A stretch of 41,644 bases of DNA from the NCBI GenBank assembly GCA_017410375.1, contig JAFQQW010000067.1, positions 1-41,644 of the forward strand, written 5' to 3'. Of the stretch, positions 1-7,756 are shown in pieces; positions within the stretch are counted from its first letter, which is position 1, and each line of letters starts with the position of its first letter. The translations under genes were made by a program, and so were the position numbers. The stretch is from Clostridia bacterium (GTDB lineage: Bacteria > Bacillota > Clostridia > RGIG6154). The notes below the pieces were generated by a model. That model searched no databases and was not told the DNA's origin. It was given only the letters and a program-made list of their open reading frames with translations.

Positions 1-42
1 AATCCTCGATGGATTCCGCTCCATTCAACATCTGTTCAAACC

Positions 43-70
43 GGAGATTCTTCGCTTCGCTCAGAATGAC
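43..70. repeat. Short interspersed repeat of the SERSEE type
   Basis: The segment reads GATTCTTCGCTTCGCTCAG and continues to GAATGAC at 70. From memory, this resembles a short interspersed repeat whose chance translation (SERSEES) is often seen in predicted peptides from Clostridia and other bacteria. It lies directly upstream of the structured element at 88-196. A degenerate, oppositely oriented relative lies in the same relative position before the second structured copy (18038-18055). No gene is visible here. Confidence is moderate because only the one clear copy is in the window. Confidence 0.5.
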
Positions 71-87
71 AAAAATGCGAACGTAGT

Positions 88-196
88 GAGCGCTCGTGAA
101 AAGTATTTCCAAGAAAACTTTTCACGAAAAAGGAACAACAGACCGAAAAAAGAGCCGTACAAGAAGTACGGCGAATAAAAAGGTCTTGTTGTGACG
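88..196 (+). repeat. Structured interspersed element, copy 1 (possible ncRNA)
   Basis: The element has three pairing regions. Hairpin 1 is a perfect 10-bp stem, CGTGAAAAGT (95-104) with ACTTTTCACG (117-126), around a 12-nt loop. An outer stem pairs 135-144 with 182-192 and has one bulged T at 187. It encloses hairpin 3, GCCGTAC (154-160) with GTACGGC (166-172). A second copy at 18051-18163 has the same layout. Unpaired stretches are A-rich on the plus strand, so I assign plus as the likely RNA strand. No open reading frame fits. Whether it is transcribed, or is a MITE-like mobile repeat, cannot be decided here. Confidence 0.65.
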
Positions 197-226
197 ATGC
201 GGTAGAACGACTTTTTCGACAGTCTG

Positions 227-253
227 AAAGGGCTATGCAATGCATAGCCCTTT
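227..253 (-). terminator. Palindromic hairpin after the first oxidoreductase gene
   Basis: AAAGGGCTATGCA (227-239) and TGCATAGCCCTTT (241-253) form a 13-bp near-perfect palindrome just after the minus-strand stop codon at 257-259. It would end the oxidoreductase transcript. The minus-strand U-tract is short, lying mostly at the end of the stem, so termination strength is uncertain. Confidence 0.5.
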
Positions 254-256
254 GTC

Positions 257-1561
257 TTATTTCTTATTACTGCCCTGATTGAGTGCCGCAGTGCGATAGT
301 TACCTTCCTTTTTGGTACATTCAATGTCCCACAATTCTTTCATGTGGTCATACACGGCATCATCAATCTCGGGTGTGCCGGATTTGCAGGTGGGAAGAAG
401 CATAGCACCTGCCACCTTTTCGTCGGTACAAGCGGTGTCGTGTCTCCAAGCATCCCTTTCTTCCTTATTTCGAAGGTTCGGGATGTCTTTGGCTTTACTG
501 CCATCTAAAATAGAGCGATATGCAAACATACCGGGCAGGAACATATCCATAGCTTCGTACACATCAATGATATCAGCCTCTTCGTTCCCTAAGATTTTTT
601 CCACAAAGTTATACATAGAAAGATAATCAGAGCCGCCGTGACCAAAACCTTCCACCTTATCTTTGTCTGCGTGTAACGGTTTCAAATGTTCTGTTTTAAC
701 GGCATATTTGCCCGAAAATTCATCAATTTCGGTGGTCAGATTTCCTACATAACCGCCGTTTATGTCTTTTACCGCTTCTCTCCCGCTTTCCATATGTCCT
801 TTTCCGCCATAAATGCTGAACCATACATTATTGGTATAAAGACCGCCGTGAATACTCTTTACAATAGCACCGTTTTCCAATGTTACCATTTCAATACCAA
901 AGGTAGACGATTTAGATCCCATTCGGTGGTGCCGCTCGTTCATACCGCTCTCGATACCGATAACCGAAACCGGTCTTAAGCCTGTAATGTGAATAATCGG
1001 GCCTAAAGAATGGGTACAGTAGAATGTGGAATACATCTTGTTTCTCCAATGGTCCTTTTCACCGTAGGTGATGCTGGGCCAGATGGATTCACAGTTGTGG
1101 ATATATTCCCCTTCGGCGTATTCAATCTCGCCGATTTCTCCTGCCTGATATTTAAGCTTCATTTCATAAGGAGCAGGCATATAGCAGTAGTTTTCACCGT
1201 ACGCATAAATCATACCCGTTTCTTCTACCGCTTCTACAAGCTCTACCGCTTCTTTCATGGTCTGTACGGGCAAAACCTCGGAAAATACGTGCTTACCCTC
1301 TTTCATGGCACGGATAGCAAAGGGTGCATGCTCGTTGGCAAAGTTTGCCAGCACCACCGCATCCATATCATGCTTGATAAAATCCTCAAAATTATCATAA
1401 AAGGTGATGTCAAAATCTTTTGCTGCCTCTCTCTGAACTTCCAAAACCTCGGGATTGTTGTCGCAAATAGCAACCACCTCTGCATTGTCTGCGCGCTTAC
1501 AATAGTTTATCATGCTTGCGCCCCGGTAACCGCCCAGGACACCAATTCTTGCTTTTTTCAT
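257..1561 (-). CDS. Gfo/Idh/MocA family oxidoreductase-like protein
   Basis: A protein of 434 residues with an N-terminal Rossmann nucleotide-binding fold (MKKARIGVLGGYRGAS, glycine-rich loop near residues 9-14; acidic end of strand 2 at AICDNN) and the usual alpha/beta C-terminal domain. The family oxidises or epimerises sugars, inositols or pseudosugars with NAD(P). The normal E-K-P motif is replaced by EVLP at residues 95-98, so the usual catalytic lysine is absent; a conserved-looking H184 follows in HSLGP. The start is fixed by GGAGG seven bases upstream of the ATG. It is divergent from the AraC gene at 1709, which probably controls it. The substrate is unknown. The altered motif may mean a non-dehydrogenase, NAD-dependent lyase or hydrolase chemistry. 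Confidence 0.85.
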   Translation of the reverse strand: MKKARIGVLGGYRGASMINYCKRADNAEVVAICDNNPEVLEVQREAAKDFDITFYDNFEDFIKHDMDAVVLANFANEHAPFAIRAMKEGKHVFSEVLPVQTMKEAVELVEAVEETGMIYAYGENYCYMPAPYEMKLKYQAGEIGEIEYAEGEYIHNCESIWPSITYGEKDHWRNKMYSTFYCTHSLGPIIHITGLRPVSVIGIESGMNERHHRMGSKSSTFGIEMVTLENGAIVKSIHGGLYTNNVWFSIYGGKGHMESGREAVKDINGGYVGNLTTEIDEFSGKYAVKTEHLKPLHADKDKVEGFGHGGSDYLSMYNFVEKILGNEEADIIDVYEAMDMFLPGMFAYRSILDGSKAKDIPNLRNKEERDAWRHDTACTDEKVAGAMLLPTCKSGTPEIDDAVYDHMKELWDIECTKKEGNYRTAALNQGSNKK

Positions 1562-1584
1562 GACAAATTCCTCCTTTTGCTTTT

Positions 1585-1613
1585 AGTGTAGCATAACGAA
1601 TCATGGCTTTCAA
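1585..1613 (-). promoter_or_regulatory. Sigma-A promoter of the 257-1561 gene
   Basis: On the minus strand, TTGAAA (1608-1613), a 17-bp spacer and TACACT (1585-1590), placed about 25 bases before the start codon. It is back to back with the promoter at 1656-1684. Confidence 0.7.
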
Positions 1614-1617
1614 TAGA

Positions 1618-1671
1618 TTTTTTCCTTGTATTTGCGGAAAAAAGTCATTTTTTACTTGATTTTCGGAAAAA
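1618..1671. promoter_or_regulatory. Candidate AraC operator repeats between divergent promoters
   Basis: CGGAAAAA occurs as a direct repeat at 1635-1642 and 1664-1671, and TTTTTTCC lies inverted at 1618-1625. They sit between and partly on the two back-to-back promoters, and the direct repeats are 29 bp apart, a spacing an AraC-type dimer could bridge. The function is inferred from position only. Confidence 0.35.
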
Positions 1672-1684
1672 CTTATGCTATACT
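1656..1684 (+). promoter_or_regulatory. Sigma-A promoter of the AraC gene at 1709
   Basis: TTGATT (1656-1661), a 17-bp spacer and TATACT (1679-1684), preceded by TATGC, end 24 bases before the AraC start codon. Confidence 0.75.
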
Positions 1685-1708
1685 CCCCTTGAAAGGCAGG
1701 TTTTAAGT

Positions 1709-2515
1709 ATGCTGGAAAATATTTGTCATTTTATTCCTCCGCAAAGAGATGTGCATTACATACAACCCGTAAACTTTGTGCTTGAAACAAAACCACAGCC
1801 TATAAAGCCGTTAAAGGCAGAGGCTCTTTATAAAATGCACATTGTGCGTTCGGGCACAGGCAAGCTTCACACCCTGGGCAATGTCTGCCCATTAAAAAAA
1901 GGCGATGTATTTTTTACATTTCCCGCTTTTCCTTTTTGCATTGAATCGGAAGAGAATTTCAGTTATATGTATATCAGCTTTTTAGGCACAAAGGGCAATC
2001 AGATTATGGATATGCTCCGCATTTCGAGCCAGAGTTTTGTTTATTCGGGTGAAGAGGATGTGCTTCCCCTATGGAACGCAGGTCTTTCTGTTCACCCTAA
2101 AATGCATACATTCATGTGTGAAAGTCTTTTACTTTACACTTTTTCGCATCTTGCAGGCAAAATTTTAAGCTTTGACAAATCCGTTTCAGGGATTAACCGA
2201 ACGGCAGAGCTGATTAAAAAATATGTGGATGAAAATTTTCTGGATACGGATTTCTCGCTGGAACAGATTTCCTTAAATCTCTCATACAACAAAAAATACA
2301 TTTCGGGCGTGTTTAAAAAGGCGTTCGGCGTCGGCATTGCGGAATATGTGAACACGGTACGCATTCAGCATGCCTTAAATTTAATAGAACAGGGCTTTAA
2401 AAGCATAAACGATATTGCCTTTTGCTGTGGCTACAAAGACCCCCAGTATTTTTCCAAAGTGTTCAAGCAAAAGCTTAAAATCACACCCGGTGCGTATATT
2501 AAACAGAAAAAATAA
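1709..2515 (+). CDS. AraC family transcriptional regulator
   Basis: A protein of 268 residues with a cupin-like sensing half (about 20-95; the GKLHTLGNVCPLKKGDVFF part fits the beta-barrel) and a C-terminal double helix-turn-helix domain (about 168-265). The second helix-turn-helix carries the family signature around INDIAFCCGYKDPQYFSKVF. Such proteins bind a sugar-like ligand and activate neighbouring catabolic genes. It faces the oxidoreductase at 257-1561 across a 147-bp gap holding two back-to-back promoters, so that gene is the most likely target; the nucleoside-hydrolase-like gene at 2665 follows on the same strand with its own promoter. The ribosome binding site (GAAAGGCAGG) is weak. 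Confidence 0.9.
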   Translation: MLENICHFIPPQRDVHYIQPVNFVLETKPQPIKPLKAEALYKMHIVRSGTGKLHTLGNVCPLKKGDVFFTFPAFPFCIESEENFSYMYISFLGTKGNQIMDMLRISSQSFVYSGEEDVLPLWNAGLSVHPKMHTFMCESLLLYTFSHLAGKILSFDKSVSGINRTAELIKKYVDENFLDTDFSLEQISLNLSYNKKYISGVFKKAFGVGIAEYVNTVRIQHALNLIEQGFKSINDIAFCCGYKDPQYFSKVFKQKLKITPGAYIKQKK

Positions 2516-2615
2516 AAACTTAAAACATTGCAAAAGTTGTTTTTTCACAGTTTAAAACGCAGGTTTGATAGGCAAGATACAATCATTTTCCTCATCTTTT
2601 TTAGTGTTTTCTATA

Positions 2616-2644
2616 TTGTTTTTCGTTGTTTGTAACAGTATAAT
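2616..2644 (+). promoter_or_regulatory. Sigma-A promoter of the gene at 2665
   Basis: TTGTTT (2616-2621), a 17-bp spacer and TATAAT (2639-2644), just before the AAGGAG ribosome binding site. Confidence 0.75.
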
Positions 2645-2664
2645 ATAAAAAAGGAGTGTTGAAC

Positions 2665-3684
2665 ATGGCAAAACTAATCCATATTACAGATTTATATCAT
2701 CCGCACGCAGACCCGGATGACCATTATGATCTGGCACAGGTTTACGCGCTGTCAGCCCTTGGCTCTGTTGAGCTTGAGCAAGTAATCATTGATTATACCG
2801 CTGACGGCAGATGGGGTGACCCTGCCCTTTATTCTGTGTATCAGTTGAACCGCATTTTCGGCAAGAATGTTCATGTTACCTTAGGTGCCGACACAGGTAT
2901 TTATCGGGGCAAGAAGGAATTATGGCGTGATGCACCGCAAAACAAAGCCTATGCAGCGGACAAAATACTGGAAATTTTATCCCGTTCAACCGAAAAGGTG
3001 TATATCACCATTGTGGGCGGATGTCTGGATACAGCCATGGCATTGGAGCGTGGCAGAGAAATTTTCGCACAAAAATGTGCCGGTATTTTCTTAAACGCAG
3101 GCAGTTGTGAAGATACCCTTGCCTATCAGGAATACAACGTAACTTTAGGCAGAGTGGAATACCGCACTGTATTTCAGGCACCATGTCCGGTATACTGGAA
3201 TCCGTGTATGCACAGCCTGCACCCGGACAAAACCCTTTGGGGAAAGAACGCCACTTATTATAAAATTGCACAGCAAAAGGACATTTTTGAAAAAATCCCC
3301 ACAGACCTGCAAAACTATTTTTACTATATGCTCTCCAAAAACGATGATAAGAGATTCCTTCGTTTTCTGGAGCAGGACAACAGCAAGACTTTAAACGAAA
3401 GCTTCGGCAATTTGTTCCGTGCTATGTGGTGCACCGCAGGCATCTTTGAACTTGCAGGCAAAACGGTTACCACAAGCGGCGAAATAACGGAAAAGGACAA
3501 ATGCGTATCTCCGCTCTATGACTTCAGACCCATTAAAATAGACTGCTCTTCCAAGGGCGAAACGCGGTGGAGCTTTGATGACAGTGTGACCGACCGCTTT
3601 ATATTTAATGTTCTTGACGAAGAAAAATACGCACCCATGATGACAAAGGCACTTGGCGACCTTTACGCATCTGCATTTAAATAA
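2665..3684 (+). CDS. Nucleoside hydrolase-like (IUNH superfamily) protein
   Basis: A protein of 339 residues from ATG 2665. An in-frame GTG at 2656 is rejected because it lies inside the AAGGAG ribosome binding site; the ATG lies eight bases after that site. Family landmarks are DPDDHYD (16-22), resembling the metal-binding aspartate cluster of inosine-uridine hydrolases; VGGCLDTAMAL (117-127), matching the TGPLTN-A region; and QEYNVTL (155-161), matching the EFN motif. The family cleaves N-ribosidic bonds of nucleosides with calcium. Because the aspartate cluster is not the classical one, the substrate may differ, and the sugar-gene setting suggests another glycosidic compound. A shared bidirectional terminator follows at 3688-3710. 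Confidence 0.7.
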   Translation: MAKLIHITDLYHPHADPDDHYDLAQVYALSALGSVELEQVIIDYTADGRWGDPALYSVYQLNRIFGKNVHVTLGADTGIYRGKKELWRDAPQNKAYAADKILEILSRSTEKVYITIVGGCLDTAMALERGREIFAQKCAGIFLNAGSCEDTLAYQEYNVTLGRVEYRTVFQAPCPVYWNPCMHSLHPDKTLWGKNATYYKIAQQKDIFEKIPTDLQNYFYYMLSKNDDKRFLRFLEQDNSKTLNESFGNLFRAMWCTAGIFELAGKTVTTSGEITEKDKCVSPLYDFRPIKIDCSSKGETRWSFDDSVTDRFIFNVLDEEKYAPMMTKALGDLYASAFK

Positions 3685-3687
3685 AAA

Positions 3688-3710
3688 ATCACCGACATAC
3701 TGTCGGTGAT
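3688..3710. terminator. Bidirectional terminator between convergent genes
   Basis: ATCACCGACA, loop TAC, TGTCGGTGAT forms a perfect 10-bp stem. TCTTTTATT follows on the plus strand and TTTTTTATTT on the minus strand, so it serves both 2665-3684 and 3718-4983. Confidence 0.9.
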
Positions 3711-3717
3711 TCTTTTA

Positions 3718-4983
3718 TTATAAGGACTTTTTGAATTCTTCAACATCCACAACCTTGCCGCTTATGCGAGCCTGCTCTGCCGCAAAGGCAATCATATGAT
3801 TTTTCACCGAAATGCTGATTTCGCTGAGCTGTTCGGTTATTTCACCGGTGGTAAGGTAGTCGTAAAGGGCATTTACGATACCTGCGTCACCGCCGCCATG
3901 ACCCGATTCAATGGTGTTGCCGTAGGCATTTACATCAATTTCTTCGCGCTGTCTGGTGGCAAAATCAAAAAGGGTAAGATGACCGCCGTCACCCACGTTG
4001 AAAATTTCACCCTTTGTACCCATGATGCGGATAAATCTGCCACCCTGGTTGAAGGCACACATATTAAAGTCAACCACGGTTCCGTCTGCAAATTCAAGGT
4101 TTACAACCTGATGGTCTACTACGTCATTGTCGCATTTATATACACATTTGCCGTACTGGGTGTTGTGGAGTGCTTCAATAACCTGTTCATCGGTGGGATC
4201 TACAATACCGGTTGCCGCATCTCTGAACCATTTGCTGTTTCTTTCATAATACAGCTTTACGGCATTGTAGTAGCAGGTATCTGCATGGGGACAGCCGTCG
4301 ATGCAGTATTCGGGTGCACCCTCGGGTGCATTGTCTTCTGTAAAATATGTACGGGAGCCAAAAGAACTTACGCGCTTGCAGGGCTGGTCGATTAACCATT
4401 GCAAAATATCCATGTCGTGACAGCATTTCTGCAAAAGCATGGTGGAGCTTTTTTCGGAGTTGCCCCAGTTTCCGCGTACAAAGCTGTGGCTCTGGTGCTC
4501 GTTGCCTACATTTTCACAATGCTGAATGGACATAATTTTGCCGAGTCTGCCTTCGTTAATAATGCTTTTTAAGGTTGTGTAGAAGGGGGTATAACGCAAT
4601 ACATGGCAAACCAGGATTTTTACGCCATACTTCTTTGCTTCCTGCTCAATTTTAAAACATTCTTCGGCTGTAGGTGCCACGGGCTTTTCCAAAAGCAGGT
4701 CATAGCCCTGACGAATCGCTGCGATTGCAGGCTCAAAATGCATTCTGTCCATGGTGGAAATGATGGCAATGTCTGCAAACTTAGGAAGCTTTACAATCTT
4801 TTCCCAGGTATCAAAGCAATGCTCGTCTGAGATGTTGTGCTTATTCTTTACATATTCACGACGGCTTTCAATCGGCTCTGCCACGCCGACCACCTGAAAC
4901 TTATCGGGATACTTAAACATTTCATCGGTATAGCACTGACCTCTGCCACCTGCACCGATTACAATTGCAGTTAACTTTTTCAT
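3718..4983 (-). CDS. Gfo/Idh/MocA family oxidoreductase with cysteine cluster
   Basis: A protein of 421 residues. The N-terminal Rossmann fold shows GAGGRG (10-15). The canonical EKP motif is present at 99-101 with its catalytic lysine, and H189 in CCHDMDIL is a likely second catalytic residue. A small cysteine cluster, C227, C231 and C237 in a CIDGCPHADTC stretch, could bind metal or only stabilise a loop. The enzyme is expected to oxidise a sugar or cyclitol hydroxyl using NAD(P). It is read leftwards with a GTGAGGG ribosome binding site. The AraC gene at 5092-5928 lies directly upstream on the same strand. The substrate cannot be told from sequence. Confidence 0.88.
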   Translation of the reverse strand: MKKLTAIVIGAGGRGQCYTDEMFKYPDKFQVVGVAEPIESRREYVKNKHNISDEHCFDTWEKIVKLPKFADIAIISTMDRMHFEPAIAAIRQGYDLLLEKPVAPTAEECFKIEQEAKKYGVKILVCHVLRYTPFYTTLKSIINEGRLGKIMSIQHCENVGNEHQSHSFVRGNWGNSEKSSTMLLQKCCHDMDILQWLIDQPCKRVSSFGSRTYFTEDNAPEGAPEYCIDGCPHADTCYYNAVKLYYERNSKWFRDAATGIVDPTDEQVIEALHNTQYGKCVYKCDNDVVDHQVVNLEFADGTVVDFNMCAFNQGGRFIRIMGTKGEIFNVGDGGHLTLFDFATRQREEIDVNAYGNTIESGHGGGDAGIVNALYDYLTTGEITEQLSEISISVKNHMIAFAAEQARISGKVVDVEEFKKSL

Positions 4984-5017
4984 AATAAACCCTCACTTTT
5001 CGTGTTTTCGTAATTCC

Positions 5018-5026
5018 ATTTTAGCA
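5018..5026 (-). promoter_or_regulatory. Extended -10 element before the gene at 3718-4983
   Basis: The minus strand reads TGC followed by TAAAAT, an extended -10 with no good -35. It lies 34 bases before the start codon. Confidence 0.4.
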
Positions 5027-5091
5027 TAGCTTAAATTCTAAGTCTATAGCAAAAAAGATATAAAAAATTTGATTTTAGCTACAAAATCCCA

Positions 5092-5928
5092 TTATAAATA
5101 GTCTTTTGGCATTTTTCCTGTTACCTTTTTAAAGGCTTTATAAAAATTGGCGGCACTCCGAAATCCGCATTCCTCTGCAATTTCCAGTTTTTTTAAGTTG
5201 GTGGTTTTTAAAAGCATAATGGCGCGCTCGACCCGTTTTATGGTAATATAATCCCAGGGTGAGATGCCGTTAAATTTTTTAAAAACGGTGGAAAAGTAGG
5301 CTTTACTCATAGCGGCAACTGATGCGATTTCCTCCAAGGACAAATCAGAGGACAGATTCTGCCCGATATAGTCCATGGCAAGGGACAGACAAGCCGTGTT
5401 TTGCTCCCTTGGTGTATGCGCCCCCTCTTCATAGCCGAATGCACGTAAAAGTCCAAGCAGAGCGGTATATAAAAGAATGCGGATTTTCAAGGCATAGCCA
5501 ACATTTTTTTGAATAAGCTCCTGCTCGGCTTCCAGCATAAGACTGCTGACCTGTTTTGCTTCGGCATCCGCCTTTGAAATCCTGACCGGTACATTTTCAT
5601 CCCGGTTGAAAAACAGCTTCAAAAGCAAGGTTGCTTCGCTGTCCGTACCACTCCACAAGGCTTTCGGCTCAAACTTTACGGTCAACATATCAAACGGTGC
5701 ATCTCCCATAATTTCGGTAATGCAATGGGGTTCGTTACTGCCGAAAAGCAGGATATCACCTGCCGAAAAAGCATATTCTCTTCCGCCGATAACATAAACG
5801 CCCTCCCCCGACAGAATCAGGGAAATTTCGCATTCTGTGTGGTGATGCTCACGGAAATCCCGCTTACCTTTGGGCAAGGCGGTGTGATAAATTTGCATAT
5901 CGGGCAAACTTTGTCTGTTGTATTGCAT
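5092..5928 (-). CDS. AraC family transcriptional regulator
   Basis: A protein of 278 residues. The start is ATG 5928, supported by GGAGGAG directly before it; a TTG further upstream (5961) keeps the frame open but has no ribosome binding site. The N-terminal cupin has the HHHTECE cluster (28-34), typical of sugar-sensing AraC proteins, and GDILLF (57-62). The double helix-turn-helix spans about 180-278, with CGFRSAANFYKAFKKVTG as signature. Its promoter overlaps the divergent promoter of the lactonase operon at 6058, so it most likely regulates that operon and possibly the downstream oxidoreductase at 3718-4983. Confidence 0.9.
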   Translation of the reverse strand: MQYNRQSLPDMQIYHTALPKGKRDFREHHHTECEISLILSGEGVYVIGGREYAFSAGDILLFGSNEPHCITEIMGDAPFDMLTVKFEPKALWSGTDSEATLLLKLFFNRDENVPVRISKADAEAKQVSSLMLEAEQELIQKNVGYALKIRILLYTALLGLLRAFGYEEGAHTPREQNTACLSLAMDYIGQNLSSDLSLEEIASVAAMSKAYFSTVFKKFNGISPWDYITIKRVERAIMLLKTTNLKKLEIAEECGFRSAANFYKAFKKVTGKMPKDYL

Positions 5929-5971
5929 GTTCTCCTCCGAAATATAGTAGACAAAAAGCAAAATATATTTG

Positions 5972-6000
5972 TTGCTTTTATCACCTTGTTATACTATAAT
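5972..6000 (+). promoter_or_regulatory. Promoter of the 6058-8661 operon
   Basis: TTGCTT (5972-5977), a 17-bp spacer and TATAAT (5995-6000). The -10 overlaps the -10 of the opposing promoter (5999-6004), so the two cannot be occupied together. Confidence 0.65.
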
Positions 6001-6026
6001 AATATCATAAGATACAAAAATGTCAA
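5999..6026 (-). promoter_or_regulatory. Promoter of the AraC gene at 5092-5928
   Basis: On the minus strand a consensus TTGACA (6021-6026), a 16-bp spacer and TATTAT (5999-6004). It overlaps the rightward operon promoter. Confidence 0.65.
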
Positions 6027-6057
6027 TCAAAATTTCTTAGACAATTGAGGTGACGGA

Positions 6058-7023
6058 ATGAAAAAGCAAGTTTATATTTCCTCCTGCGTACCGGAAGGCG
6101 GTATTTACACCTATGAAATTACGCAGGACAAAAGCTTAAAACAAACGGCATTTTTACCCCTTGACCGACCCATGTACACCATTGCAAAAAACAATCGGCT
6201 GTATGTGCTTCTGCGCGATCCGTTGCGTAACGGCAACAGCGCATTTTTAAGCTACGAGATTTGTACAGACGGTGCGCTTGAAAATCCGACGCCCTTGCAA
6301 TCTACGCTCGGCACGGTGGGCTGTCATTTGTGCGTGGATGCAGAAAACGTGTATGTGACCAACTATGTTTCCGGCTCCGTATTCAAAGCACCGGATGTAG
6401 TCATTACCCACGAAGGGTGCGGTCCCCATCCGACCCGTCAGGAAAAGGCACACACCCACTTTGTAACCGTTACGCCTGATAACAGATATTTGCTGGTTAC
6501 CGACCTTGGAATGGACAAGATTTTTGTGTATGATAAACATTTAAAGGCGGTAAATTCTGTGGATGCACCATCGGGCGCAGGGCCGAGACATCTTGTCTTT
6601 TCGGAGGACGGAAAGCTTTGCTACTGCGCAGACGAATTAAGCTCTACCGTTTCGGTATACCGCTATGAAAACGGAAGTCTGACCTATCTTTCGTCACATT
6701 CTGCGTTGCCTGCGGATTTTAAAGAACAAAACACCACAGCGGCAATTCGATACAAGGATGGCTATTTGTATGTATCCAACCGCGGACACAATTCTATTGT
6801 TTGCTTTAAAGCGGTGGGCGAAAATTTAGAATTACAAAGCATCACCGACTGTGGCGGTGTGGGCCCCAGAGATTTCATTCTGACAGACGATTTGCTCATC
6901 TGCACCAATGAAAATGACGGCTCTGTTGTTCTTTTTGAGATAGAAAACAATACAAAGCTTATTAAAAAACAAACCGTAAAAGTTCCCGCTGTGCTTTGCG
7001 CAACGGTTGTGGAGGTGGAATAA
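6058..7023 (+). CDS. Lactonase-like seven-bladed beta-propeller protein
   Basis: A protein of 321 residues without signal peptide, hence cytoplasmic. The repeated blade pattern, as in HTHFVTVTPDNRYLLVTDLG, GAGPRHLVFSEDGKLCYCAD and GVGPRDFILTDD, is that of the 6-phosphogluconolactonase-like (YbhE, lactonase) family, which opens sugar lactones to sugar acids. The length is slightly short of the usual 340-350. It is first in a tight operon with an SDR dehydrogenase (4-bp gap) and an RraA-like protein (4-bp overlap). That context suggests the substrate is a free sugar lactone made by one of the nearby oxidoreductases. The ribosome binding site is GAGGTGA before the ATG. Confidence 0.82.
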   Translation: MKKQVYISSCVPEGGIYTYEITQDKSLKQTAFLPLDRPMYTIAKNNRLYVLLRDPLRNGNSAFLSYEICTDGALENPTPLQSTLGTVGCHLCVDAENVYVTNYVSGSVFKAPDVVITHEGCGPHPTRQEKAHTHFVTVTPDNRYLLVTDLGMDKIFVYDKHLKAVNSVDAPSGAGPRHLVFSEDGKLCYCADELSSTVSVYRYENGSLTYLSSHSALPADFKEQNTTAAIRYKDGYLYVSNRGHNSIVCFKAVGENLELQSITDCGGVGPRDFILTDDLLICTNENDGSVVLFEIENNTKLIKKQTVKVPAVLCATVVEVE

Positions 7024-7027
7024 AAGC

Positions 7028-7756
7028 ATGTTTGATTTAAAAGGGAAAACCGCTCTGGTAACCGGTAGCACCCAAGGAATCGGCTTTGCCATTGCCAGAT
7101 GTCTTGCAGACTATGGTGCAAAGGTCTTTGTGCATGGGGCAAATGATATGGAAAAATGCGAAAAGGCTTCAAGCCAGATTCCAAACAGTGTCCCTGTATG
7201 TGCGGATTTATCTGAAAAGGACAGCGCGGAAAAACTGTATAATGCAACGGGCGATGTGGATATTGTCATTGCCAACGCATCGGTGCAATTCCGCACCCCC
7301 TGGGACGAAATCGGCGAAGAAGAACTGGAAAAGCAGTTGCAGGTTAATTTTAAAAGCACCTTAAAGCTGTTTCAGCTGTATGGCAAGAAAATGAAGGAAA
7401 ACCGTTGGGGCAGACTCATTACGGTAGGTAGTGTTCAGCAATACAAGCCCCACAAGGACATGGCGGTATATGCGGCAACCAAGGCGGCACAGATGAATTT
7501 AGTGACCAACCTTGCAAAGCAGCTCGCGCCCTTTGGCATTACAGTCAACAACTTAGCACCGGGTGTGATTGCAACCCCCAGAAACGAGGCAGCACTTTCG
7601 GATGCGGAATACGCCAAAAAAGTGTACGAAGGCATTCCCATGGGCTATGCAGGAACGGCAGAGGACATGGCAGGGGCGGCGCTTTTGCTTTGCTCGGATG
7701 CAGGCAGATACATAACAGGTATTGATTTGGTAGTAGACGGAGGAATGAAACTATGA
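7028..7756 (+). CDS. Short-chain dehydrogenase/reductase
   Basis: A protein of 242 residues from ATG 7028; the site GGAGGTGG, inside the end of the preceding gene, fixes this start over an upstream GTG at 7007. The cofactor motif TGSTQGIG is at 12-19, the NAS motif (usually NAG) at 83-85, and the catalytic residues are N107, S135, Y148 and K152 (YAATK). The closing GIDLVVDGGM is typical of classical SDRs. Relatives include gluconate and ketogluconate dehydrogenases and 3-oxoacyl-ACP reductases; the operon favours a sugar-acid substrate. Its stop overlaps the next start as ATGA, so the two proteins are translationally coupled. Confidence 0.88.
   Translation: MFDLKGKTALVTGSTQGIGFAIARCLADYGAKVFVHGANDMEKCEKASSQIPNSVPVCADLSEKDSAEKLYNATGDVDIVIANASVQFRTPWDEIGEEELEKQLQVNFKSTLKLFQLYGKKMKENRWGRLITVGSVQQYKPHKDMAVYAATKAAQMNLVTNLAKQLAPFGITVNNLAPGVIATPRNEAALSDAEYAKKVYEGIPMGYAGTAEDMAGAALLLCSDAGRYITGIDLVVDGGMKL

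Noticed and set aside
2524-2545. AAAACA/TGTTTT pairing as a terminator of the first AraC gene
   Set aside because: The stem is short and AT-only, with no proper loop or convincing stability.
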